Position numbers and translations under genes: made by a program | Assembly (NCBI GenBank): GCA_003246265.1 | Contig: QKAU01000002.1 | Location: 62,001 to 126,000 of the forward strand | DNA: 64,000 nucleotides | Source of the DNA: Kiritimatiellales bacterium | GTDB lineage: Bacteria > Verrucomicrobiota > Kiritimatiellia > Kiritimatiellales > Pontiellaceae | Reading direction: 5' to 3' | Shown: piece after piece, positions 8,716-16,767 of the stretch | Position numbering within the stretch: position 1 is the first letter of the stretch | Layout: each line of letters starts with the position of its first letter | The notes under the pieces: model-generated | The model's input: the letters and a program-made list of their open reading frames with translations, nothing else | Told to the model about the DNA's origin: nothing | Database searches by the model: none

Positions 8716-9405
8716 CTATTGCCGCAGCAGCTTGACTGAGCTCATCGCGCCGACAAAACCGATGGGGGTCGCTCCCGGAACGCGCTCCATGAACGCGGGC
8801 AGGGCAGGTTGCGATCCCAGCCGGAGCGTCATCTTCTCCCCCTTGAGCGGCGCATCGAGCCATGCCATCGCTATGCGCGTACGGTTGAGGCTCAGGTACG
8901 CCATGTCCTCCTTGATGCGCAGTTCGATCGTAGTCCACCGCCGCATGCGGTCGGAAATGCCGCGCGCGGGATCTTCGGCGAGGGTGATGGTGGCGTGGCT
9001 TGTACGGAGGGAGGCGCGTACCCCGCCATCCACCGTATAGATGGCATAGCCCAGCTCCCCGTTGCTCTGGGCCATGATCATGCCGTTGCTCTGGACAAAG
9101 ACCCTGGCCGAAAAGATCCATTCGCTTCCGTCGGGATCGAGCAGCGAACTGTGCGGGATGTCCAGCCCCCGACCCGGCTCAAACCATACCAGGCCCCGTC
9201 CATAGTCCCTGCCGATCTCGAGGCCGCCCTGCGGGACATGCAGGGGGAAGAGCGCCTTGTTCATCACAAGGCCCTCCTGCACGTCGAGGAAGTCGAGGTT
9301 GAGCATCAGGCCCTTGGGCAGGAGGGGTTGCGCCGATACGATTCCGACGCCGGCGAACAGAATCGACGCGGTGGCAAGCAGGGGAATTCGTTGGTGTCTT
9401 CGCAT
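8716..9405 (-). CDS. Secreted protein with a probable concanavalin-like fold
   Basis: A 229-residue protein with an N-terminal signal peptide (MRRHQRIPLLATASILFAGVG...SAQ) and no further membrane segments. The body shows a LamG/concanavalin-like pattern: 'LMLNLDF' strand, a central WIFSARVFV, IYTVDGG, and WTTIELRIKEDMAYLSLN followed by a C-terminal FVGAMSSVKLLR. It might bind carbohydrate, but no specific ligand residues are recognised. It is a single gene on the minus strand between the M42 peptidase and tRNA-Met, with no clear ribosome site before the ATG at 9405. Confidence 0.7.
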   Translation of the reverse strand: MRRHQRIPLLATASILFAGVGIVSAQPLLPKGLMLNLDFLDVQEGLVMNKALFPLHVPQGGLEIGRDYGRGLVWFEPGRGLDIPHSSLLDPDGSEWIFSARVFVQSNGMIMAQSNGELGYAIYTVDGGVRASLRTSHATITLAEDPARGISDRMRRWTTIELRIKEDMAYLSLNRTRIAMAWLDAPLKGEKMTLRLGSQPALPAFMERVPGATPIGFVGAMSSVKLLRQ

Positions 9406-9439
9406 CTTGAAGAATAGGGCTACTTTCCCGAGAAAGGAG

Positions 9440-9516
9440 TGGTGGCTGGGGAGGGACTTGAACCCTCGACCTACGGATTATGATTCCGCCGCTCTGACCA
9501 ACTGAGCTACCCAGCC
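9440..9516 (-). tRNA. tRNA-Met (CAU), elongator type
   Basis: The complement folds into a full cloverleaf. It has a GGCTGGG/CCCAGCC acceptor, D stem GCTC/GAGC, anticodon stem GCGGA/TCCGT with loop ATCATAA (anticodon CAT), T stem GAGGG/CCCTC with TTCAAGT, and an encoded CCA. U4 in the acceptor stem resembles elongator Met; the lysidine-modified tRNA-Ile2 usually has C4-C5, so Met is preferred. It is not initiator type because the first base pair is G-C. Confidence 0.9.
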
Positions 9517-9666
9517 CCGAAATTGGAAGTTGGAAGATAGTTAACGCCCCCCTCCAAGGCAAGGCCATTTACGGCTAAAATTGACCCGGAAATACCGCTG
9601 CGGAAGTGCGGGGCCAGGGCTATCCGCGCGCCTGCCGGACGGGGTGCAATCCGGCTTTTCCCGACC

Positions 9667-11004
9667 TCACGCGGATGCCACTTTGGGTGTTGAATGCGCG
9701 GTCATCGCACGGAGGCGCCGCTTGAAGGTTTCGCGCCGCCAGGTAGTGAATTCGTCGGAGTAGAGCTCGCGGGCGAGAGCATGGAATCCGGCCCGCAGCG
9801 CTTCTCCTGTCATGCCGAGTGGCCGGAAGTTGAGATCGAACAGGGTGCACTTTTTCCAGTTGGTCGGCTCGATCAACCGGTTCCGAGCCTTGAGCCGGTC
9901 ATACAAGGCGGTGCCGGGGAAGGGGGTGAGGATGGTGATCTGCACCTCGTAGAGCTCGGTCTCGCGAACGAAGTCATGGATCTGGTCGAAGACGGCAGCA
10001 GTTTGACCGTCGAGTCCGACGATGAAACAGCCATTCACCGTAATCCCGTGAGATTGTATGGCCCGGATCGCCTGCCGGTATTCCCCGAAGCGCTTTTGTT
10101 TCCAGTTGCCATGCTGCTCAACGCCGTTGAGCGGCGATTCGGTAGGACTTTCGAATCCGATCAACACCTGGGCACAACCGGCCTCGCGCATGAGATGCAG
10201 CAGCTCGGAGTCTTCGGCCACGGAAAGGTCGGTTTCCGTGAACCAGCGCACATGGCGTTTTTTTAGTTCTGGAAGCAGCTCTTTCCAATAGGACTGGTTG
10301 ACGAAGCTGTTGTCGTCCGCGAACTCGATGAAAGGATGCGGCCAGATTTCGCAGATGCGGTCGACCTCGGCCAGCACCCTTGCCACGGGTTTCTGCTTGT
10401 AGCAGGAGGAGATCAGGTTCGATCCTGCGCAAAACTCGCAGCGGTGCGGGCATCCCCGGCTGGTCTGCACCGTGAGCCGGTTGTATTTTCCGATGTCGAG
10501 CAGCTCGTAGGCCGGCATGGGCGCATCAGCCAGGTCGTAGTGGAGTTCCCGGGCATCGTAGAAGAGCTTGAGGCAGTCGTTTTCGGCATCCTCGAGAAGC
10601 TGCAGCCAGACAGGCTCGCCTTCCCCCAGGACGACGGAGGTGCAGTACCTCCGCGCCTCGTGGGGGAGTGCGGTCACATGCGGTCCGCCCATCACGACCG
10701 GGACGCCGATGCCCCGGTAGCGCGACGCCAGTTCATAGGCTTCGCCGATCTGTGCGCTGTAGCTGGAGATCGCCACCAGGTCGTAGGGTTCCAGCGGCCC
10801 CTTCTCTGCATTCAGGTCGGGGATCTCGATGTAGTGGCAGTCATGACACCTTGGCGTCATGCCGGCGAGGGTCAGGAGCCCGAGGCTCGGCAGGGAGGCG
10901 ATCTGCCGGCTGCGCTCCACGAAGCCGGGAAGCGTAAGACCGAGTTCCAGCAGCTCGGTGTCGCAGGCGCGGATGCCACTCATGGCGATAAATGCGATTT
11001 TCAT
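9667..11004 (-). CDS. B12-binding-fold radical SAM enzyme
   Basis: 445-residue radical SAM protein. The N-terminal half has the cobalamin-binding-like fold (MGGPHVTALPHEA, LGEGEPVW) but no DxHxxG cobalamin ligand motif is visible. The core has the iron-sulfur signature CPHRCEFC (CxxxCxxC) and radical SAM repeats (FADDNSFV, IGFESPTE, FIVGLDGQT, TPFPGTALYDRL). The start is placed at ATG 11004, preceded by AAAGGATGG. Longer in-frame starts would run into the upstream gene. It is the last gene of the five-gene operon that begins with the LplT-Aas fusion. Relatives carry out methylations, hopanoid or tetrapyrrole chemistry; the substrate here is unknown. Confidence 0.85.
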   Translation of the reverse strand: MKIAFIAMSGIRACDTELLELGLTLPGFVERSRQIASLPSLGLLTLAGMTPRCHDCHYIEIPDLNAEKGPLEPYDLVAISSYSAQIGEAYELASRYRGIGVPVVMGGPHVTALPHEARRYCTSVVLGEGEPVWLQLLEDAENDCLKLFYDARELHYDLADAPMPAYELLDIGKYNRLTVQTSRGCPHRCEFCAGSNLISSCYKQKPVARVLAEVDRICEIWPHPFIEFADDNSFVNQSYWKELLPELKKRHVRWFTETDLSVAEDSELLHLMREAGCAQVLIGFESPTESPLNGVEQHGNWKQKRFGEYRQAIRAIQSHGITVNGCFIVGLDGQTAAVFDQIHDFVRETELYEVQITILTPFPGTALYDRLKARNRLIEPTNWKKCTLFDLNFRPLGMTGEALRAGFHALARELYSDEFTTWRRETFKRRLRAMTAHSTPKVASA

Positions 11005-11006
11005 GG

Positions 11007-11369
11007 CTACACCATCCTTTCGATGAAGAGTACGATGGAAACGAGGACCGCTCCCGCCGGGATGAAGAACAGATGCCGGCAAGGAGGGTGGAAAGCACTT
11101 GCATAGCAAACCGGGGGCATGGTGGCCGCCCCGGCCAGCATCAGGATCGACGCGGCAGGTGCGGCAATGCCGGTCGCGCACATCGTCAGTCCCATGCCCA
11201 GATTGAGAAATCCGAGCCCGAAAAAGGCAATGTGGGCCAGGCGGATCATCCGACGCGGCCAGGTGGCATAGCCGCCCAGCCATTCCGTCCGATGGAAAAA
11301 CAGGCCGGTAGCCGCCCCGGAAAGAGCACCCAGCAGAAAACCGATCCAGGCTGCAAGGATATTAGGCAT
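11007..11369 (-). CDS. Small polytopic membrane protein
   Basis: 120-residue protein with four hydrophobic segments (IGFLLGALSGAATGLFF, IAFFGLGFLNLGMGLTM, PAASILMLAGAATM and FIPAGAVLVSIVLFI) and a short loop containing HRTEW. I do not recognise a family. The start at ATG 11369 has AAGGAG 7 bases upstream and overlaps the aminotransferase stop by 8 bp. Its stop is 2 bp before the radical SAM start. The tight packing implies it works with its neighbours, perhaps as a membrane partner of the radical SAM enzyme. Confidence 0.75.
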   Translation of the reverse strand: MPNILAAWIGFLLGALSGAATGLFFHRTEWLGGYATWPRRMIRLAHIAFFGLGFLNLGMGLTMCATGIAAPAASILMLAGAATMPPVCYASAFHPPCRHLFFIPAGAVLVSIVLFIERMV

Positions 11370-12510
11370 GGCAGGGCTCCTTTCCCGTGGCTGCGACGAG
11401 CGCATCTTCCATGATCTCCAGCATGCGCTGGTTCGTTCGTGCGTCCTTCACGGCGATACGCAGGGCGCGGTCGCCCATGGCTGTACCCATCTCGGATGCA
11501 TCTCGGATGAAGAGCCCCCGGTTCCGGCACAGGCGGATCATGGATTCGCCGTCGGGGCCGCCATCGGGCAGATGGAAAAGGATAAAGTTGGCGATGCCCG
11601 GGATGATGTCCCGCATGCCGATTGCACGGAGGCCGGCCGCAAGCTGTGCCCGCAGAACGTGTGTTTCGCGGTAGCGCTGGGCGTAATAGCCCGTAGCCTG
11701 CAGGGCGTGAACGGCGGCGATTTGTGCGGGAAGGCTGACCGACCAGGGCGGCTGGAGGCCCCGAAGCGAGTCGATGTGACGACGCGGGCCGCACAAGTAG
11801 CCGACCCGCAGTCCGCTCAACCCATAGACCTTGGACATCGATTTGACCACCACGACATTGTTGGACGATGCGGCAAATGCTTCGAGAGATTGGCCTTTTC
11901 CGGCATACTCGACATAGGTTTCGTCGATCCAGAAACGGGTCGATGGGGGGCATTGCCGGATGATATCCTGCACCTCGCCGGGTACAACGTGCCTTCCCGT
12001 GGGACTGTTGGGATTGACCCATGCCACAAGGTCGAATCCGGTGGCCAGCGTTTTGGCAAACCGGAGGGGGTCGAACACATAGCCATCCTCGCGAAGGAGC
12101 CTGAAGCGTTCGACCCTGCAACCGACGACTTTCTGGAGGACGTGGACGTATTCGCCATACATCGGATCGAGAACCAATACGCGCGACGAGGGCGTCAGCC
12201 ATTGGCGAAACGCCGAGAAGATGAGCGGCGACGAACCGCCGGCCGCCAGAATGTGCTCCTTCGCCACCCCGCGGACTTCGGCAAGGGTTTCCACCAGCCC
12301 TTCGGCATGGTTGGGTGGCGAGGTGCCCATGATCCATTCCAAGTGGTCGCGGATGGCTTGGACTGCCGCTGGGCAGGGCGGGTACCAGGCGTCCAGGACG
12401 TCGGCGTTGATGATGTCGTGCCGCCGGGGCAGGTCGCCGAACCGGTTGCCGATGGCTTCGAAGAATGCCCCGCCGTGGTAGCATTCGGGCGATGCAATTG
12501 CGCTATTCAT
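11362..12510 (-). CDS. PLP-dependent aminotransferase, histidinol-phosphate aminotransferase-like
   Basis: 382-residue class I/II fold enzyme of the HisC/CobD type. Visible features are an Asn-rich substrate loop (WVNPNSPTG), the PLP-pyridine Asp in WIDETY, the PLP lysine in VKSMSKVYGLSGLRVG, and a C-terminal LRIAVKD containing the carboxylate-binding Arg. It sits inside the sigma-54-controlled operon, not near other his or cob genes, so biosynthesis of an amino-containing small molecule or lipid headgroup is more likely than histidine synthesis. That role is inferred. The start overlaps the upstream hydrolase by 8 bp and has GGGAG in range. Confidence 0.88.
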   Translation of the reverse strand: MNSAIASPECYHGGAFFEAIGNRFGDLPRRHDIINADVLDAWYPPCPAAVQAIRDHLEWIMGTSPPNHAEGLVETLAEVRGVAKEHILAAGGSSPLIFSAFRQWLTPSSRVLVLDPMYGEYVHVLQKVVGCRVERFRLLREDGYVFDPLRFAKTLATGFDLVAWVNPNSPTGRHVVPGEVQDIIRQCPPSTRFWIDETYVEYAGKGQSLEAFAASSNNVVVVKSMSKVYGLSGLRVGYLCGPRRHIDSLRGLQPPWSVSLPAQIAAVHALQATGYYAQRYRETHVLRAQLAAGLRAIGMRDIIPGIANFILFHLPDGGPDGESMIRLCRNRGLFIRDASEMGTAMGDRALRIAVKDARTNQRMLEIMEDALVAATGKEPCHA

Positions 12511-13261
12511 GGCTGTTCTCCCGTGGAGTGAAGGTTCCGTGTTCCAGAAAGTAGAGGGTTTCCCGAATCACATGGCGGTTCCACATCATCGTGGCATGGG
12601 TCGTGTGGAGTTCCACGCAGTCGCTAAAGTTCTCGGGGCGGACGCGGGCGAGAGCTACCTTGCCATCGTCCGGACCGGGAATCAGCAGGGAGAGAACCGG
12701 GTTGATCGAGCGGTCGCCCGCAATGATGCCCAATTCAAAATCCGGTACCTTCAGCCGGAGCGGAAGGCTGTCGGTTCCGGTGCCCAGCTGGTTCCCGGCC
12801 GGACCATTGATCCATCGGTAGAGAAAGGTTCCGCCCAGCTTGTCGGCCACTTCGCTCCCGCGGCTGGGAGGCGCTAGCATGACGACCCGGCCCAGGTTGG
12901 GCTGGGGATGCGTTTCGAGATGGTAGCGCAGCAGGATCCCTCCCATCGAGTGGGTGACGTAGTGGACGGTGTTCGATCCCTCGATGCGGGGCTGGAGATC
13001 CGTGAAGATCCGCTCCGACAAGCTCCCGATGGCAGCGCGGGTGGACGGATAGTCGATGTTGATGACGGTGTATCCTTCGCGCTGCAGCGCGCGGCCCAAC
13101 TTCTCCATGGATCTGCTAGACCGGGCAAGCCCATGCAGCAGGACGACGGTTGCGTTCCTGGCCGAGACGGCTTTTTCTGCTGTACTCGGAGTGCAGTGCG
13201 AGTCCGCCATGCCCATGAACACGATGGGTATGAAAAGAAAGATGGCTATGAGTATTTTCAT
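12503..13261 (-). CDS. Lipase-like alpha/beta hydrolase, exported or membrane-anchored
   Basis: 252-residue alpha/beta hydrolase of the triacylglycerol-lipase type. The N-terminus MKILIAIFLFIPIVFMGMA is a signal peptide or anchor. VVLLHGLARSS gives the oxyanion region, THSMGG the nucleophile serine, and the C-terminal HTTHATMM may hold the catalytic His; the probable Asp lies near PDDGKVAL. The start ATG 13261 shares ATGA with the stop of the upstream LplT-Aas gene and has GAGG upstream. A longer in-frame start exists but would lie within that gene. An extracytoplasmic lipase beside a lysophospholipid recycling enzyme suggests phospholipid deacylation followed by reacylation. Confidence 0.85.
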   Translation of the reverse strand: MKILIAIFLFIPIVFMGMADSHCTPSTAEKAVSARNATVVLLHGLARSSRSMEKLGRALQREGYTVINIDYPSTRAAIGSLSERIFTDLQPRIEGSNTVHYVTHSMGGILLRYHLETHPQPNLGRVVMLAPPSRGSEVADKLGGTFLYRWINGPAGNQLGTGTDSLPLRLKVPDFELGIIAGDRSINPVLSLLIPGPDDGKVALARVRPENFSDCVELHTTHATMMWNRHVIRETLYFLEHGTFTPRENSHE

Positions 13262-16200
13262 GCCGGCCTCGCGATCTTCCTGAGCGAGCACAGATCGAGC
13301 TTGCCGGAACCCAGCACGGGCAGCTCGGGTATGCGGAAGAAATTTGCGGCGCGCGGTATCCACAGGTTTGGCAGTCCAATGGCGCGGAGCCGTTCGATTA
13401 GCGCCTTCGGATCCCCGGCTTCGGGGGTGTAGCAAACCGCCAACTGCTCTCCCTTGCAGGTGTCGTCGATGCCTACGACGGCAACGCAGGGTTCGGCAGA
13501 TCCGGTGGCCTGTTGCAAGGCGTCTTCGACCGCACCGTGCGGGACCATCTCTCCGGCTATCTTGCTGAAGCGTGACAGGCGTCCGGTGACGAAGACGAAA
13601 CCATCCCGATCCACATGGGCGATGTCGCCGGTGTTATACCAGCCGCCACGCACGGTTTCAGCAGTCCTTTCAGGTTCCCCGACATAGCCCTGCATGACGC
13701 TGGGTCCCTTGATCCACATGAGGCCATCTTTGCCATCGGGAAGGATTTCATGCGTCACCGGATCAACGATGCGGACCGCAATGCCTGGCAACGGTAGTCC
13801 GGTGCTCCCGGGGCGGAAGCCGTTCGATGTGCTGAGAAGTGCAACCGGCGACAATTCCGTGCACCCGTAGCCCTCCAACGGACGGACGCCAAAGCGTTCT
13901 TCGAACCGGTCGGCCAGATCGATGCGAAGTTTTTCGCCACCGGCAATGACATGCTTCAGGCTGGCCAGGTCTTGGACGGAAGCCTTTCGCATGTAGGTTT
14001 GCAAAAAAGTCGGGGTCGCGAGCAGGGCGGTCAACCGCATCTCGCGGATAAGACGGATGATGCGGTCGGCCTGCAACGGGTTGGGATGATAGGCGACCGG
14101 AATGTTCTTCAGCAACGGCCACCAGAACAGCCCCAGATATCCAAAGGCGTGGAACAATGGAAGAATTGCGCATATCGAATCCTGTTTCCCAAGGTGCTGC
14201 AGCGCCTGCGTACCATCGACGTTGGACAGAATATTTGCATGACTGAGCAAGACTCCCTTCGGCCTGCCCGTGCTTCCGGAAGAGAAGATGATGGTGGCGG
14301 TATCGGACGGATTTGGTTCATGTCCCCCGGCCAGGTGTTTCGGAGACGCAAACAGTGCCGCTCGAACGGCACGGATACGTTCGATGCGTCCGAGATTCCG
14401 CAGCTCGTCTTCAAGGTAGAGCCAACGCACCTGCAGGTCAGGCCGGGCGGTTTTCTGGATGAAGCGGCGCGAGGTGATGACGTATTTGATGTCGGCCTGC
14501 CGGACAGCGTATTGCAGGGTTTCCGCTGATGTCGTCCAGTTCAGGTTGATGCTGGCTTTCCCGCTGAGCGTCACGGCCAGGTTGGCGAGGATGCCGCCAA
14601 GGGAGGTCGGCATGAAGATGCCGATGTTCTTCTGGTTGGAAGTACAGGGCGTTATGCGGTTTGAAAGCGCGATGCTGCCTGCCAGCAGCTTCCCGTATGT
14701 GGCGGAGTTGCCCATCGTGTCGGTGGCGATCGTGCGGAACCAGTTGAACCTTGCTTTGCGGATGAAGGCCTTGTTGAGTGTATTTCCGGGCATCAGGCTC
14801 TTCTCGATCGAATATTCGGCACCCAGCTCGGCGATGACCCTGCGGGCTTCATCCGCGGTGGTGTCCGCGGGCAACGCTTCGCCGAACCGCACAGAGACGG
14901 GGTAGGGAAACCTGAGCGGCCGTTTGAGTCCCGGTTTCCCTCGGTAGAAGCTGAAAATGCTCCCCCAAATATCGCCGATGTATGCCGGGATGATAGGGCA
15001 GCCTGTGTTGCGAGCGATTTTTTCGAAGCCCTTGCTGAACGGCATCAGGTTGCCATTGCGGGTTAGTTTCCCCTCGGGGAAGATCGCGACGATCGCCCCT
15101 TCCTCCAAAGCCCTGCGCGCTTCGTGCAGGGACTTTGCCAATGCGCGGGGTCCGTCCGAGGTGTGGATTGGAATGCAGTCGGTCAGCTGGAAAACAGGCT
15201 TCACCCATTTCCATGTCTTGAATACGTCGCGTGACATGATGAAGCGCACGGGGCGCGAGGTGGCCGCCTGCAGCAGCAGCGCATCGGCATAGGCTGTGTG
15301 GTTGCATATCAGCAGTGCACCTCCCTCGCACGGCAGGTTGTCGATCCCCTGGAAGCGAATCTTATAGATCCGGTTGACCATGCGCATGAGGCAGAACCGC
15401 ACGAAGAACCCTGGCAGGTACACGCAGGCAATCACGGCGGGAACAGCGGCCAGAAGGCCTGTGACGAATATGCAGGTGGTCGACGTGAAATGAAGGTGCA
15501 TGGTCATGACGTAGAAGAATCCTGAGGAGGCCACCATGGCGCTGAAACTCAGGAAACCCGACGCTCCGAAGACCTCGCCCCTCCGATCCGCAGGGATTCG
15601 ATGCTGCAGATAGGCGTTGAGGGGAACCAGGTACATGCCGCAGCAGGCGCCAAGAGCAACAATCCAGGCACCTACCCACACGGGTGACTGCGTGGCTGCC
15701 AAGACAATTGAGCAAACCATGATCCCGATGGCGCCGACCGGTATCAGTCCGATTTCTATCGTGTGCCTGGACAGCTTACCGGTCAGCAATGCGCCGACAC
15801 CGATGCCGATGGCGGCCAACGGGAAGAGCATGGGACTCTTTTCCACGGACAATCCCAGCACCTCCTTGCCGAAGATAACCAGGGTCTGCTGGAAAAGGGC
15901 GGAGATGGCGCCAAAGAGGACGAGTCCGAGAACGGCCAGCATGGCCCATCGGTCGGATTTCAGGTTTCGAACGGCGCGAACGACATCGGGAATGATCAGG
16001 GGTGAAGATTTCTTGTGCGCGCCAGCCGCCGGTACGGGTGCGATTCGCGTGGAAGCAACGAGGCCGGCGATGGCAACCAGACCGCAAGAGGCAACGGAAT
16101 AGAGGGGACTCAGCCCCATGTATCCGGTTAGAAGCGATGGCAGGGCGGTGCCGAGGATGATGGCTGTGTAGGTTGCCGAGGTGAGGAAGCCATTGGCACG

Positions 16201-16596
16201 AGAAAGTTCAGTCGTAGCGACCAGCTCCGGAACAATTCCGCGTTTTGCGGGACCAAAAAGGGCGCTTTGCGTGCAGATCAGGAAGAGCAAAGCATAGACC
16301 GGTATCGCCTGGCCGGCCAAGACAACCGGTACGGCCAGCACCAGAAGCGCCACCTCGAGCCACTTGCTTGCAATAATGATGTCGCGCTTGCTGTATCGAT
16401 CCGCGAGCGTACCTGCCACATTCGAAAACAGAAGGAAAGGAAGAACGAATAAGGCCGAGCAGATGGCGAGTACACTAGGGAGGCTGCCATCACCTAGGTT
16501 TGCCACAAGAACCATGACCGCCGTCATCTTAAAGGCGTTGTCGTTGAAAGCCCCGGTACACTGGCTCACGTTCAACCATTTGAAGGTGTTCATCAT
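13258..16596 (-). CDS. LplT-PlsC-Aas fusion: lysophospholipid transporter / acyltransferase / acyl-ACP synthetase
   Basis: 1112-residue three-part membrane protein. Residues 1-400 are a major-facilitator transporter with the LplT-type start (SQCTGAFNDNAFK). Residues 420-600 are a PlsC acyltransferase with the HX4D motif NHTAYAD (432-438) and FPEG (506-509). Residues 630-1112 are an AMP-forming acyl-ACP/CoA synthetase with FSSGSTGRPKG (771-781), GYGCTE (909-914), NTGD and the C-terminal Lys in RFSKIAGE. Such fusions import lyso-phosphatidylethanolamine and reacylate it, tasks split between LplT and Aas in E. coli. It is the first gene of the operon, with GGAG 6 bases before the start and a sigma-54 promoter upstream. 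Confidence 0.92.
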   Translation of the reverse strand: MMNTFKWLNVSQCTGAFNDNAFKMTAVMVLVANLGDGSLPSVLAICSALFVLPFLLFSNVAGTLADRYSKRDIIIASKWLEVALLVLAVPVVLAGQAIPVYALLFLICTQSALFGPAKRGIVPELVATTELSRANGFLTSATYTAIILGTALPSLLTGYMGLSPLYSVASCGLVAIAGLVASTRIAPVPAAGAHKKSSPLIIPDVVRAVRNLKSDRWAMLAVLGLVLFGAISALFQQTLVIFGKEVLGLSVEKSPMLFPLAAIGIGVGALLTGKLSRHTIEIGLIPVGAIGIMVCSIVLAATQSPVWVGAWIVALGACCGMYLVPLNAYLQHRIPADRRGEVFGASGFLSFSAMVASSGFFYVMTMHLHFTSTTCIFVTGLLAAVPAVIACVYLPGFFVRFCLMRMVNRIYKIRFQGIDNLPCEGGALLICNHTAYADALLLQAATSRPVRFIMSRDVFKTWKWVKPVFQLTDCIPIHTSDGPRALAKSLHEARRALEEGAIVAIFPEGKLTRNGNLMPFSKGFEKIARNTGCPIIPAYIGDIWGSIFSFYRGKPGLKRPLRFPYPVSVRFGEALPADTTADEARRVIAELGAEYSIEKSLMPGNTLNKAFIRKARFNWFRTIATDTMGNSATYGKLLAGSIALSNRITPCTSNQKNIGIFMPTSLGGILANLAVTLSGKASINLNWTTSAETLQYAVRQADIKYVITSRRFIQKTARPDLQVRWLYLEDELRNLGRIERIRAVRAALFASPKHLAGGHEPNPSDTATIIFSSGSTGRPKGVLLSHANILSNVDGTQALQHLGKQDSICAILPLFHAFGYLGLFWWPLLKNIPVAYHPNPLQADRIIRLIREMRLTALLATPTFLQTYMRKASVQDLASLKHVIAGGEKLRIDLADRFEERFGVRPLEGYGCTELSPVALLSTSNGFRPGSTGLPLPGIAVRIVDPVTHEILPDGKDGLMWIKGPSVMQGYVGEPERTAETVRGGWYNTGDIAHVDRDGFVFVTGRLSRFSKIAGEMVPHGAVEDALQQATGSAEPCVAVVGIDDTCKGEQLAVCYTPEAGDPKALIERLRAIGLPNLWIPRAANFFRIPELPVLGSGKLDLCSLRKIARPA

Positions 16597-16637
16597 GTTC
16601 CGCTCCGATCCTGTTTACTCGCTACGGTTTGGACAAT

Positions 16638-16653
16638 TGCACGGGACGTGCCA
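16638..16653 (-). promoter_or_regulatory. Sigma-54 (-24/-12) promoter of the LplT-Aas operon
   Basis: The minus strand reads TGGCACGTCCCGTGCA. The -24 element TGGCACG is a perfect consensus match and the invariant GG and GC doublets are separated by exactly 10 bases. The -12 box is GTGCA where TTGCA is ideal. Transcription would start near 16627, leaving a leader of about 30 bases with a GGAG ribosome site. A sigma-54 activator gene starts 100 bp away in the opposite direction, which strongly supports the call. Confidence 0.88.
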
Positions 16654-16659
16654 TCGATT

Positions 16660-16676
16660 GCATTGATGTGCAATGC
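16660..16676. promoter_or_regulatory. Inverted repeat GCATTG-N5-CAATGC beside the sigma-54 promoter
   Basis: A perfect 6-bp dyad lies 7 bp upstream of the -24 element. The position is closer than a usual enhancer site (80-150 bp), so it may be a repressor or accessory-factor site rather than the activator's own. Confidence 0.4.
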
Positions 16677-16746
16677 GCTCTGGGGGAATGAATTGCGAAA
16701 TATATCATATAGATTGTGCGATGTTAATATAGACAATTAATGAATA

Positions 16747-16767
16747 ATATGCATGCATATATGCATG
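16747..16767. promoter_or_regulatory. Overlapping AT-rich palindromes at the activator start codon
   Basis: A 14-bp perfect palindrome (ATATGCATGCATAT, 16747-16760) overlaps a 16-bp perfect palindrome (CATGCATATATGCATG, 16752-16767). Together they cover both candidate start codons of the activator and lie about 100 bp upstream of the sigma-54 promoter. That is a normal distance for an activator-binding enhancer and would also allow autoregulation. The 16680-16750 stretch is markedly AT-rich compared with its surroundings. Confidence 0.5.

Noticed and set aside
8704-8732. GCTGCGG/CCGCAGC stem between the M42 peptidase and the minus-strand gene as a terminator
   Set aside because: It overlaps the coding end of the minus-strand gene and lacks a T-run.
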